From RSA11 sp965652565 (GTDB lineage Bacteria; Actinomycetota; Thermoleophilia; Solirubrobacterales; 70-9), in NCBI GenBank assembly GCA_965652565.1, contig CBFGWL010000093.1, forward strand, positions 1-9,186: a DNA stretch of 9,186 nucleotides, given 5' to 3'. The translations under genes and the position numbers were made by a program. This document shows, in pieces, positions 1 through 6,323 of this stretch (position 1 is the first letter of the stretch; every line of letters begins with the position of its first letter). The notes below the pieces were generated by a model, which made no database searches, was not told where the DNA came from, and worked only from the letters and a program-made list of their open reading frames with translations.

Positions 1-1263
1 GCGCTGATCGCCCTGCCCCTGCCGTTCCTGCGCTCGATGGGCTACGGCGGGATGCTGATCCCGTTCGTCTCGACGCTGGTGGCGATCACGTTGCTGCCCG
101 TCATCCTCGCGAAGCTCGGCACCCGGCTCGACTGGCCGCACCTGCGCACGGACGACAAGGCGAGCCGCGCGTGGACGCGCTGGGCCGAGGCGGTCGCGCG
201 CCGTCGGTGGGTGGCGGCCGGCGCCGGCCTGGCCGTGATCGCGGCCCTGGCCGTCGCAGCGTCCGGATTGCAGCTCGGCATCTCCGACGCCGACACGCTC
301 GCCGAGTCGGGCCCGGCGAAGGAGGGCCTCACGGCGCTCGAGGACGCCGGGATCGGCGAGGGCGCCCTGCTCCCGCACGAGGTCCTGATCGAGGGCGGCT
401 CCGACCCCGAGGCCGTCGTCGCCGCTCTCGAGGAGGTCGAGGGCATCCACGGCGCGGTCGCGCCCGACTCGGAGTCGTGGCGCCGCGACGGGACGGTGCT
501 GGTCAATGCGATCCCGACGCCCGACAGCGGCACCAGCGAGGGCGGCGAGAACCTCGAGGCCGTGCGCGCCGCCGCGCACGGGGTCGGCCCCGACGTCCGG
601 GTCGGTGGCGGCCCCGCGTCCAACGCCGACTTCGTGGACGCGGTCTACGGGAGCTTCCCGCTCATGATCGCCCTGATCACGCTGACGACGTTCGTCCTGC
701 TGGCGCGGGCGTTCCGCTCGCTGCTCCTGCCGATCAAGGCGATCCTGCTGAACGTGATCAGCATCGCCGCGGCCTGGGGCGTGCTCGTGCTCGTCTGGCA
801 GCAGGGCTATGGCTCGGAACTGCTCTGGGATATGCAGGCCACCGGCTCGATCCCGTCGTGGATACCGCTGATGGTGTTTGCGTTCCTGTTCGGGCTCTCG
901 ATGGACTACGAGGTGTTCATCCTGAGCCGGATGCGCGAGGAGTACGACCGCACGGGCTCGACGCACACCGCGGTCACCCAGGGCATCGGTCGCACGGGCC
1001 GGCTGGTGACGAGCGCGGCGCTGATCCTGTTCCTGGCGTTCGCCTCGATGGCGTCCGCGCCGGAGACGGACGTGCGGATCCTCGCCACGGGACTGGCGGC
1101 CGGGATCATCCTGGACGCGACGGTGGTGCGCTCCCTGATCGTCCCGGCGGTGATCGCCCTCATGGGCCGCTGGAACTGGTGGCTGCCGCGCTGGCCGGCG
1201 CGCCTGCTGCGCGTGGAGCCCTCGCTCCCCCGCGCGGCCGCTACCGCCGACGCCGACGGATAG
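1..1263 (+). CDS. MMPL/RND-family membrane transporter, C-terminal part (5' truncated by window)
   Basis: The reading frame is already open at base 1 and ends at TAG 1261-1263, so about 420 C-terminal residues of a larger protein are visible. In order they show a hydrophobic segment (GMLIPFVSTLVAITLLPVILAKL), a short basic cytoplasmic stretch, another membrane segment (bases about 208-280), a soluble domain of about 120 residues rich in Asp, Glu and Gly, and then a cluster of four or five membrane segments. The MMPL hallmark GLSMDYEVFILSRMREEYD is at about 892-948, and the usual end signature (DATVVRS..VPA then GRWNWWLP) is at about 1117-1188. MMPL proteins are proton-driven transporters in the cytoplasmic membrane that move lipids, siderophores or drugs outward; the substrate here cannot be read. 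Full-length members have about 700-1000 residues, so the N-terminal half lies upstream. The family call is secure; transport direction and cargo are inference. Confidence 0.93.
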   Translation, partial: ALIALPLPFLRSMGYGGMLIPFVSTLVAITLLPVILAKLGTRLDWPHLRTDDKASRAWTRWAEAVARRRWVAAGAGLAVIAALAVAASGLQLGISDADTLAESGPAKEGLTALEDAGIGEGALLPHEVLIEGGSDPEAVVAALEEVEGIHGAVAPDSESWRRDGTVLVNAIPTPDSGTSEGGENLEAVRAAAHGVGPDVRVGGGPASNADFVDAVYGSFPLMIALITLTTFVLLARAFRSLLLPIKAILLNVISIAAAWGVLVLVWQQGYGSELLWDMQATGSIPSWIPLMVFAFLFGLSMDYEVFILSRMREEYDRTGSTHTAVTQGIGRTGRLVTSAALILFLAFASMASAPETDVRILATGLAAGIILDATVVRSLIVPAVIALMGRWNWWLPRWPARLLRVEPSLPRAAATADADG

Positions 1264-1296
1264 CCCGGCCTCCCACCCGCCCAGAGGTCACAAAGC

Positions 1297-1329
1297 ACGG
1301 GCGCCCCGGCCAACCGCCGGGGCGCCCGT
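1297..1329. terminator. Strong hairpin between convergent genes (likely bidirectional terminator)
   Basis: Bases 1297-1310 pair perfectly with 1316-1329, giving a 14-bp GC-rich stem (core CGGGCGCCCCGG) with the 5-nt loop CAACC. It lies between the MMPL stop (1263) and the sigma-factor stop (1354), where both transcripts end. On the plus strand only a short TTT follows, so it is not a textbook U-tract terminator, but U-poor hairpins at gene ends are common in high-GC actinobacteria. Its position supports use from both sides. Confidence 0.8.
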
Positions 1330-1353
1330 TTGCATGAGCCGGGCCGCGGGGCT

Positions 1354-2328
1354 CTAGTCCTGAGCGCGCCGGAGCTCGCGCTCGCGGCGGCGCGCCTCGT
1401 GCTTGCGAACGCGCGCCGCGCGGACGCGTTTCAGGACCTCGCCCAGGTTGGCCACCGGGCCCAGATGGGCGAGCTTGCGGGGGTTCACGACGGAGCGGAT
1501 GCCCTGGATCCGGCCTTCCGCGACGTCGAAGGAGAGCACGCTGATCACGCCGCCGGCCTCGTCGCGCGCGACGGCGCCAGCCTGTCCGTTCACGGTCGTG
1601 AGCTCGATCTCGATCCCCGGTGTGTCGTCGATGACGCTGAACCACGAGAGCAGGGCGCGGGCCACGCGGTTGCGCCCGAACAGCGGGCGCGCCAGCGCCG
1701 GCGCCTCGCCGCCGCCATCGCCATGGAGGCCCACGTCCTCGGTGAGCAGGGCCTCAAGCTCCTTGACCTCACCGCTGCGCGCGGCCGCCAGGAAGCGCTC
1801 GGCTAGCCGCTCCTGCTCCTCGCGCTGCACCTCGTAGCGCGGGGCCTCCTCGGTCACCCGGCTGCGGGCACGGGAGGCGAGCTTGCGCACCGAGGTCTCG
1901 CTGCGCTGCAGCACCTCGGCGACCTCGGGGAATGGATAGGCGAACACGTCGTGCAGCAGGAACGCGGCGCGCTGCTCGGGCGTGAGCCGCTCGAGCATCT
2001 GCAGGAACGCCATCGAGAGCGAATCGGCAAGCTCGGCCTCGGCGGCCGGGTCGTCGGGCGCTTCCCCCACGATCGGCTCCGGCAACCACTCCCCCACGTA
2101 GGTCTCGCGGCGGGCGCGCGCCGAGCGCAGCTCGTCGATCGCAAGGCGCGTGACGAGCGTGGAGATGTACGCGCGCGGCGAGCGGATCTCCTCGCCCTCC
2201 TCCTGCGCGCGGTGCATGCGCAGGAGCGCCTCCTGGACGACGTCCTCCGCCTCGCTCACGCTACCCAGCATCCGATAGGCGATCCCGAAGCCGCGCCGGC
2301 GCAGATCCTCGTACTCCGCCGTGGTCAT
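1354..2328 (-). CDS. ECF41-family RNA polymerase sigma factor with fused SnoaL-like C-terminal domain
   Basis: This is an alternative sigma factor of 324 residues. Region sigma-2 covers about residues 5-70 (AYRMLGSVSEAEDVVQEALLR, SPRAYISTLVTRLAIDELRS). Region sigma-4 covers about 108-158 (LERLTPEQRAAFLLHDVF...SVRKLASRAR). A SnoaL/NTF2-like domain covers about 172-286. The ECF41 signatures are present: WLPEP at 81-85 in the linker, a DGGGK-type motif as DGGGE at 204-208, and an NPDKL-type motif as NPRKL at 282-286. In this group the fused C-terminal domain replaces a separate anti-sigma factor and modulates activity. After NPRKL comes an unusual basic tail of 38 residues. The gene starts at ATG 2328-2326, overlapping the epimerase stop by 4 nt, with GGAGGTG just upstream, so the two are translationally coupled. 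ECF41 genes are typically linked to carboxymuconolactone decarboxylase, oxidoreductase or epimerase genes, which fits here. The inducing signal is unknown. Confidence 0.93.
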   Translation of the reverse strand: MTTAEYEDLRRRGFGIAYRMLGSVSEAEDVVQEALLRMHRAQEEGEEIRSPRAYISTLVTRLAIDELRSARARRETYVGEWLPEPIVGEAPDDPAAEAELADSLSMAFLQMLERLTPEQRAAFLLHDVFAYPFPEVAEVLQRSETSVRKLASRARSRVTEEAPRYEVQREEQERLAERFLAAARSGEVKELEALLTEDVGLHGDGGGEAPALARPLFGRNRVARALLSWFSVIDDTPGIEIELTTVNGQAGAVARDEAGGVISVLSFDVAEGRIQGIRSVVNPRKLAHLGPVANLGEVLKRVRAARVRKHEARRRERELRRAQD

Positions 2329-3311
2329 GCCGCCACCTCCACCGTCTGCCCCAGGTGATTGGTGAGCCCGGTCCGGAACCCCTCGCGCCAGCTCGCATAG
2401 CGCGGCTGCCAGCCCAGCTCGCGCTTCGCCTTGTCGTTGCGGGCCCCACGCGCCTCGGTCATCATCGCGACCGCCGCCTCACCCGCGAAAAGACGGGCGA
2501 ACCAGCGGGGCAGGCGCAGAGGGGGCTTCGCGCCCACGGCGTCTGCGAGCGCGGGAATGACCTCGGCGACGGGCGCCGGATCGTCATCGACGATGTTGTA
2601 GACGCCGGGGGCGCCGCGGCTCACCGCGGCCACCGTCGCGGCCGCCGCGTCGTCGATGTGGATCGGCGAGAAGATCCCGGCGCCCCGCCCGACGAGCGGG
2701 AATTTGCGGGCGCGCACGGCCTCGACGTGCTCGCCCACCGGGTCGAGCGAGATCGACGTGCCGGGCCCGTAGAACAGGCCGTAGCGCAACACCAGACCCT
2801 CGATCCCGCGCGCGCCGACAACGGTCTCCTCGAGGTAGCGGATCGCGTTCACCGTATCCCGCGCCGACGCCGGCGGGTTGGGGTCGAGCGGGTCCTCCTC
2901 GGTCTTCAGCATGCTGCCGCGGGGCTCGAAGGTCCATCCCGCGAAGCTCTGCGCGATGAAGCGCCGGGCTCCGGCGGCGCGCGCCGCGGAGAGCAGGTTG
3001 TCGGTGCCCTCGGTGCGCAGACGGTTCGTGAGGGCGAACGCGCGGTCGATCTTGCGCATCTCCTCGAGCGCGCCGCCACCCAGGCCCGTGGCCTCGTGGA
3101 TGACGACGTCGGGCGCGGCGGCGCTCACCGCCTCGCCCACCGCCTCGGGGTCGAGCGCGTCGGCCATCGCGGGCTCGGCGCCGAGCTCGCGAACGAGCGC
3201 GGCGCTGCGGGAGCTACGCGCCATCCCAACCACGTCGTGCCCCGACTCGACGAGCATGGGAACCAGCCGACGCCCAAGGGCTCCGGTGGCGCCCGCTACG
3301 AAAATCTTCAT
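2325..3311 (-). CDS. NAD(P)-dependent epimerase/dehydratase-like (extended or atypical SDR), ECF41 partner
   Basis: The product of 328 residues has a Rossmann fold. The nucleotide-binding motif GATGALGR is at residues 7-14, directly after the first beta strand (MKIFVA). VIHEATG is at about 74-80, SFAGW follows the fourth strand, and LRYGLFYGPGT is the usual epimerase strand-loop before the substrate domain. The C-terminal part (VYNIVDDDP..., LGWQPRYASWREGFRTGL) is typical of UDP-sugar-epimerase-like proteins. The canonical catalytic YxxxK is not evident: the corresponding stretch reads RYLEETV, so this may be an atypical SDR whose reaction cannot be assigned. ATG 3311 is preferred over the adjacent GTG 3314 because AAGGAGG (3317-3323) is then about 5 nt away. 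It is the first gene of the operon with the ECF41 factor and lies behind an ECF41-type promoter, so it is probably a target of that sigma factor. Confidence 0.9.
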   Translation of the reverse strand: MKIFVAGATGALGRRLVPMLVESGHDVVGMARSSRSAALVRELGAEPAMADALDPEAVGEAVSAAAPDVVIHEATGLGGGALEEMRKIDRAFALTNRLRTEGTDNLLSAARAAGARRFIAQSFAGWTFEPRGSMLKTEEDPLDPNPPASARDTVNAIRYLEETVVGARGIEGLVLRYGLFYGPGTSISLDPVGEHVEAVRARKFPLVGRGAGIFSPIHIDDAAAATVAAVSRGAPGVYNIVDDDPAPVAEVIPALADAVGAKPPLRLPRWFARLFAGEAAVAMMTEARGARNDKAKRELGWQPRYASWREGFRTGLTNHLGQTVEVAA

Positions 3312-3352
3312 CACGCCCTCCTTCGGGTTCAGATCAAGTCTCCACCAAACGA

Positions 3353-3379
3353 GACGGATCCGCGGTCCCGACTGTGACC
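3353..3379 (-). promoter_or_regulatory. Predicted ECF41-type promoter for the epimerase-sigma operon
   Basis: Read on the minus strand there is GGTCACA (3379-3373), then exactly 16 nt, then CGTC (3356-3353). The promoter reported for ECF41 sigma factors is, from memory, TGTCACA-N16-CGTC; six of seven bases match in the -35 box and all four in the -10 box. The -10 box ends 41 nt before the ATG at 3311, leaving a normal leader with the Shine-Dalgarno at 3323-3317. ECF41 operons are commonly autoregulated by this element, and the downstream operon encodes an ECF41 sigma factor, so motif and regulator support each other. Confidence 0.78.
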
Positions 3380-3400
3380 CTTCCGCTTCAATTGACTGCC

Positions 3401-3880
3401 GTGCGATCCACCACCGCCCCCGAGATCCGCCTCGCCGACGCCGGCGACATCGACGCGGTCGCCGAGCTCCTCTCGGCCTTTCGCGACTGGTTCGGTAAGT
3501 CCGAGCCCACCACCGCGGAGATCCGCGCCAGCGTGGAGCGGATCCTGGACGACGGGGACGGCGAGTATCTGCTGGCCTTCCTCGGGTCCCAGCCCGTTGG
3601 CGTCTGCCAGCTGCGCTATCGCTGGAGCGTCTGGACGTCCTCCCCCGACTGCTGGCTGGAGGACCTCTTCGTCATCGAGGACGCGCGCGGCTCCGGCCTG
3701 GGCCGCGCCCTGGTCGACGCCGCGCTCGCCCGCGCGGACGAGCACGGTTGCGGGCGCATCGAGCTCGACGTCAACGAACAGAACGAGCCCGCGCTCGCCC
3801 TCTACCGGGCGAGCGGCTTCGAGCTCGATTGGAAACCGCCCGGCCGCTCCATCCTCATGGGGCGCCGGGTGACCGGCTGA
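3401..3880 (+). CDS. GNAT-family N-acetyltransferase
   Basis: This is a small cytoplasmic acyl transferase of about 159 residues using acetyl-CoA. The EIRLADAGDIDAVAELL opening is the usual GNAT beta1-alpha1. The acetyl-CoA pyrophosphate loop is RGSGLG (about 96-101) inside LEDLFVIEDARGSGLGRALVDAAL. The C-terminal ELDVNEQNEPALALYRASGFE is the standard motif B region. The substrate is unknown. The start is uncertain: the frame is open from GTG 3374, with further candidates at TTG 3392 and GTG 3401. I chose GTG 3401 because GNAT homology begins just after it and because 3374 lies inside the -35 box of the divergent operon. No Shine-Dalgarno is visible, so a leaderless transcript is possible. 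It ends 8 nt before the stop of the convergent Dabb gene. Confidence 0.88.
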   Translation: MRSTTAPEIRLADAGDIDAVAELLSAFRDWFGKSEPTTAEIRASVERILDDGDGEYLLAFLGSQPVGVCQLRYRWSVWTSSPDCWLEDLFVIEDARGSGLGRALVDAALARADEHGCGRIELDVNEQNEPALALYRASGFELDWKPPGRSILMGRRVTG

Positions 3881-3888
3881 GCGCCGGG

Positions 3889-4209
3889 CTAGGCGTCGAG
3901 CGCGCGGTAGTCGACCTCGAGGAAGTCCTCGACCTCGGACATCCAGCGCGACTCGACGAAGTTCACATGGTCCGGGTGCTCGTTGTAGGCCGTGTACGCG
4001 GCGTCGTCGGCGAACTCCATCGAGAAGCCGAAGCGGAAGTCGTTCTTCGGGCTGACCTCGCGCAGCGCCTCGAACGACTCGACGCCTGGGATCGCGGGCA
4101 GAACCCGCTGGGCCTCCGCGAGGAACTCGCGCTCCTCCGCCGAGCCCTCGGCGTGCTTGAGCTTGAACACGACGGTGTGGCGAATTCGCCCGTTCTCCAA
4201 AGTCGGCAT
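3889..4209 (-). CDS. Dabb-domain (stress-responsive A/B barrel) protein
   Basis: This is a single-domain protein of 106 residues. IRHTVVFKLKHAEGS (about 9-23) is the typical Dabb opening strand, followed by helix REFLAEAQRVLPAIPGVESFEAL, strand FRFGFSMEFADDAAYTAYNEHPDHVNFVESRW, and the end YRALDA. Dabb proteins form dimeric ferredoxin-like alpha/beta barrels. Members include stress-induced proteins and polyketide or olivetolic-acid-type cyclases, so the exact role is open. The gene follows the MBL-fold gene on the same strand after a 47-nt gap and may be co-transcribed with it. No Shine-Dalgarno precedes ATG 4209-4207; that space is filled by an inverted repeat. Most family members start just before the IRH stretch, so the true start could be slightly internal. 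Confidence 0.88.
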   Translation of the reverse strand: MPTLENGRIRHTVVFKLKHAEGSAEEREFLAEAQRVLPAIPGVESFEALREVSPKNDFRFGFSMEFADDAAYTAYNEHPDHVNFVESRWMSEVEDFLEVDYRALDA

Positions 4210-4239
4210 AGCGCGCGCACCCTAACGAGTGCGCGCGCT
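4210..4239. repeat. 11-bp perfect inverted repeat abutting the Dabb start codon
   Basis: Bases 4210-4220 (AGCGCGCGCAC) pair exactly with 4229-4239 around an 8-nt loop (CCTAACGA). On the minus strand this hairpin fills the gap between the MBL stop (4257) and the Dabb ATG (4209) and ends directly at the start codon. It could be an intra-operon terminator or attenuator, a translational control hairpin, or an operator. There is no U-tract. Confidence 0.6.
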
Positions 4240-4256
4240 CGCCGCCGGTCACGTCC

Positions 4257-4910
4257 TCAGCGGGCCCGGCGTACCCAGTCGATGAGCCGGTCGAACCGCT
4301 CGTGGCGCTCCTCCACGCTCAGCGGCACCGCCCACGGCTCGCCGACGCTCGTCACCCACGGGACCATCACGTCGAAGTCGACGTCACGGAGGCGCTTGAG
4401 GCTCTTGACGAAGCTCCGGGGGTCGCTGGAGTCGAGCAGCCCAGCGCGCCAGCGCCCGCGGTGCAGGTAGACGGAGTCGCCGGTGAACAGGAAGCGCCGC
4501 TCGCCGGAGTCCCACAGGTACGCGGTCGCCCCCGGCGTGTGGCCGGGGATCGGGATCGCCTCGAAGTCGTCGCCGAGGCGGTGATCGCGGTCGAACGTGA
4601 GCGGCCGGCCGCCGCGCTCGATCACCTCAGGGGCGTCGGCCCGGTGCACGAGCAGGCGCGCGCCCAGCTCCCTGGGCGCGAGGCCGAAGAGCGACTCGTG
4701 CCAGTGGTTGAGGTACTGGCGCTCGACGCCGGCGCGCGCCAGCCAGTCCACGTCGTCGGCAAGCGTGCCGTTGCTGTAGATGAGGAGGTTGCCGGCATCG
4801 CGCTCGAGCAGGTACGCCCGCGCCTCGAGATTCGGGCCGAACGGCAGCGTCTGGGGCGTGCTGGCGCGCAGATGAGCGAACTCGACGCGAGTTGCGGTTG
4901 AGGCGGTCAT
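4257..4910 (-). CDS. MBL-fold (metallo-beta-lactamase superfamily) hydrolase-like protein with altered metal motif
   Basis: This is a protein of 217 residues with the metallo-beta-lactamase fold. The N-terminal strands are NLEARAYLLERDAGNLLIYSNG (about 27-48). The position of the HxHxDH motif reads NHWHES, giving His69 and His71 but Ser73 where Asp is expected. The third ligand region is PGHTPGA (His124), and LFTGDSVY supplies the usual bridging Asp145. The late His-bearing loop is not clear (VMVPWVTSVGEP). Typical members hydrolyse thioesters, lactones or related substrates at a mono- or dinuclear metal centre; here the second site appears incomplete, so the activity is uncertain. ATG 4910 is supported by AAAGGAG at 4918-4924 with a 7-nt gap. 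The gene lies behind a MerR/SoxR-type promoter, which implies inducible expression, possibly by redox or xenobiotic stress. The Dabb gene follows. Confidence 0.88.
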   Translation of the reverse strand: MTASTATRVEFAHLRASTPQTLPFGPNLEARAYLLERDAGNLLIYSNGTLADDVDWLARAGVERQYLNHWHESLFGLAPRELGARLLVHRADAPEVIERGGRPLTFDRDHRLGDDFEAIPIPGHTPGATAYLWDSGERRFLFTGDSVYLHRGRWRAGLLDSSDPRSFVKSLKRLRDVDFDVMVPWVTSVGEPWAVPLSVEERHERFDRLIDWVRRAR

Positions 4911-4951
4911 CGGGGGACTCCTTTCGCGGATGGTCCGGGGGATGCAGTCCC

Positions 4952-4982
4952 ATCATGCAACTTCAACCGCACTTGAAGTCAA
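4952..4982 (-). promoter_or_regulatory. MerR/SoxR-type promoter of the MBL-fold gene
   Basis: On the minus strand: -35 TTGACT (4982-4977), a 19-bp spacer (4976-4958), and -10 CATGAT (4957-4952). The long spacer carries the dyad CTTCAA-N6-TTGAAG (4961-4978). Overlong 19-20 bp spacers spanned by a dyad are the mark of promoters activated by MerR-family regulators, which untwist the DNA to realign the boxes. The element points to the MBL gene (start 4910), not to the divergent GNAT. A close copy stands before the DUF5519 gene. The regulator is not encoded in the window. Confidence 0.8.
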
Positions 4983-4993
4983 GCCCTCGCGGC
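4969..4993. repeat. 25-bp direct repeat, copy 1 (promoter upstream half)
   Basis: These 25 bases are identical to 7616-7640 and in the same orientation. The block begins GCACTTGAAGTCAAG and ends CCCTCGCGGC. It covers half of the dyad, the -35 box and 11 bp upstream of it. With the other half of the dyad included, similarity runs from 4961 to 4993 with two mismatches. Outside that the flanks diverge. Confidence 0.9.
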
Positions 4994-5024
4994 GCACGCC
5001 GGCGCAAGGCGGGATGATCCGTCC

Positions 5025-5489
5025 GTGGCAACGGACGGCTCGCTTCAGATCAGGGAGGCCACGGCCGCCGACGCGGACGTCGGCGGCCGCATGCTCCACG
5101 ACTTCAACGTCGAGTTCGGCGACGACGACACCAGCGCCGAAGGATTCGCCGCCCGCCTGCGCGAGCTGATCCCCCGGGACGAGGCCCTCGTCCTTCTCGC
5201 GGATGACCCGCCCGCCGGCATCGCCGTGCTGCGCTTCCGCCCCGCACTCTGGGCCGAGGGCACCGACGCCTACCTCGAGGAGCTCTACGTGCGGCCCGGG
5301 TTGCGTGGCCGAGGGATCGGCCGTGCCCTGCTCGACGCGGCCTGCGAGCGCGCGCGGGCGCGCGGGGCGATCTACATCGCGCTCGCCACCGGCACGCAGG
5401 ACAGGGTCGCCCGCAAGCTGTACGAGAGCGCCGGGTTCACCAACCTCGACGACGGCGAGCCACTCCTCTACTACGAGCGGGACCTCTGA
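5025..5489 (+). CDS. GNAT-family N-acetyltransferase
   Basis: The product is 154 residues. LQIREATAADADVGGRMLHDF (about 7-27) is the GNAT N-terminus. AGIAVLRFRPALW...AYLEELYVRPGLRGRGIGRALLDAA carries beta4 and the acetyl-CoA loop RGRGIG (94-99). RVARKLYESAGFTN (about 127-140) is the C-terminal motif. The acceptor is unknown. It shares only family features with the GNAT at 3401-3880, so the two are probably not a recent duplication. GTG 5025 is the first start compatible with the domain, and the only candidate Shine-Dalgarno is a weak AAGGCGGGA at 5006-5014. It diverges from the MBL gene across a 114-bp gap; the MerR-type promoter in that gap points the other way, so this gene's own promoter is not identified. 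It converges on the ABC permease. Confidence 0.9.
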   Translation: MATDGSLQIREATAADADVGGRMLHDFNVEFGDDDTSAEGFAARLRELIPRDEALVLLADDPPAGIAVLRFRPALWAEGTDAYLEELYVRPGLRGRGIGRALLDAACERARARGAIYIALATGTQDRVARKLYESAGFTNLDDGEPLLYYERDL

Positions 5490-5490
5490 G

Positions 5491-5513
5491 GGCGGCGCGC
5501 CCCTTGCGCCGCC
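5491..5513. terminator. Hairpin between convergent GNAT and ABC permease genes
   Basis: GGCGGCGC (5491-5498) pairs exactly with GCGCCGCC (5506-5513) around a 7-nt loop. It lies wholly in the 30-bp gap between the GNAT stop (5489) and the permease stop (5520). There is no U-tract on either strand. The position argues for transcription termination from both sides. Confidence 0.6.
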
Positions 5514-5519
5514 AGTCCG

Positions 5520-6323
5520 CTAGGGCTTGAGCCGCTTCCCGGTCGCGAACAGGTACTGCGACCAGACGACGAGGACGGTCGCGATCGCGGCGAGCACCGC
5601 GAACGAGAGCCAGGGGCTCACGTCCGAGGTGCCGAGGAACCCGTAGCGCAGCGCCGAGACGACGTAGAAGAGCGGGTTGGCGTGGGAGACCGCCTCCCAG
5701 GGCGACCCCAGGTTCTCGACGGAGTAGAACACGCCGCCGAGGAAGGTCAGCGGCAGGATCACGATGTTGTTGACGAACTGGATGTGGTCGAACGTCACGG
5801 CGTAGATGCCGACGATCGTGCCGAGCGCGCCGAAGCCGACGAGCACGAGCGCGACCGCGGCGAGCAGGATCAGCGGGCGCTCGATGGGAGCGCCGGTGAG
5901 CGGCGCGGCGAGCGCGGTCAGCGCGCCGCCGATCATGAGCGCGCGGAAGTACCCGCCCACGTTGAAGCCGAGGTTCATCTGCCACGCGTACATCGGCGCG
6001 GCGAGCACGTCGTCGATGTACCGGTCGTTCCGCGCCTGGAAGATCGTGCTCGCGTTGTTCGAGTAGACGGCCTGCGCCATCGCCATCGCGATCAGCCCGG
6101 GGACGATGAAGATCTCGTAGGCGTAGCCGTCGATCTCGCTGATGCGGCCACCCAGCGAGAGGCCGAACACGATGATGAAGAGCAGCGACGAGACCACGGG
6201 CGCGAGGGTGGTCTGCGTCCACAGCCGCAGGACGCGGTGACACTCACGCAGGGAGAGCCAGGCGAAACCGCGCCAGGGCGCGGGCACCTCGATGGGCGCG
6301 ACGACATGCGCGCGCTCGCTCAC
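5520..6323 (-). CDS. ABC-2 type transporter permease (YadH/DrrB/NodJ-like)
   Basis: This is an integral membrane protein of 267 residues with about six membrane segments (roughly 40-57, 71-87, 118-142, 150-175, 183-201 and 238-260). The ABC-2 signature is VILPLTFLGGVFYSVENL (about 188-205), followed by WEAVSHANPLFYVVSALRYGFLG, as in the YadH, DrrB and NodJ permeases. It forms the membrane channel of an exporter with the ATPase encoded just upstream; typical cargo in the family is drugs, polysaccharides or lipids. The start is GTG 6323-6321, overlapping the ATPase stop by 4 nt (GTGA), with GGAGGTGA at 6331-6338, so translation is coupled. The substrate cannot be inferred. Confidence 0.93.
   Translation of the reverse strand: MSERAHVVAPIEVPAPWRGFAWLSLRECHRVLRLWTQTTLAPVVSSLLFIIVFGLSLGGRISEIDGYAYEIFIVPGLIAMAMAQAVYSNNASTIFQARNDRYIDDVLAAPMYAWQMNLGFNVGGYFRALMIGGALTALAAPLTGAPIERPLILLAAVALVLVGFGALGTIVGIYAVTFDHIQFVNNIVILPLTFLGGVFYSVENLGSPWEAVSHANPLFYVVSALRYGFLGTSDVSPWLSFAVLAAIATVLVVWSQYLFATGKRLKP

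Noticed and set aside
171..1337. Second long plus-strand frame overlapping the MMPL gene
   Set aside because: Composition is almost only Arg, Gly, Ala, Pro and His, and the overlapping frame carries all MMPL motifs and membrane segments.
2355..3377. Long plus-strand open frame antisense to the epimerase gene
   Set aside because: Arg/Ala/His-rich composition without any domain, exactly opposite a clear Rossmann-fold gene; typical high-GC shadow. The same holds for long antisense frames at 1330-1806, 4302-4901 and 5682-6395.
3374..3400. N-terminal extension of the GNAT to GTG 3374
   Set aside because: The extra residues (MTLPLQLTA) precede the domain, have no ribosome-binding site and would start within the -35 box of the divergent ECF41-type promoter. 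It is possible but less likely than GTG 3401.
3861..3885. Possible hairpin at the convergent GNAT/Dabb junction
   Set aside because: Only about 5 bp of GGCGC/GCGCC pairing and largely inside the GNAT coding end; not distinguishable from chance at this GC content.
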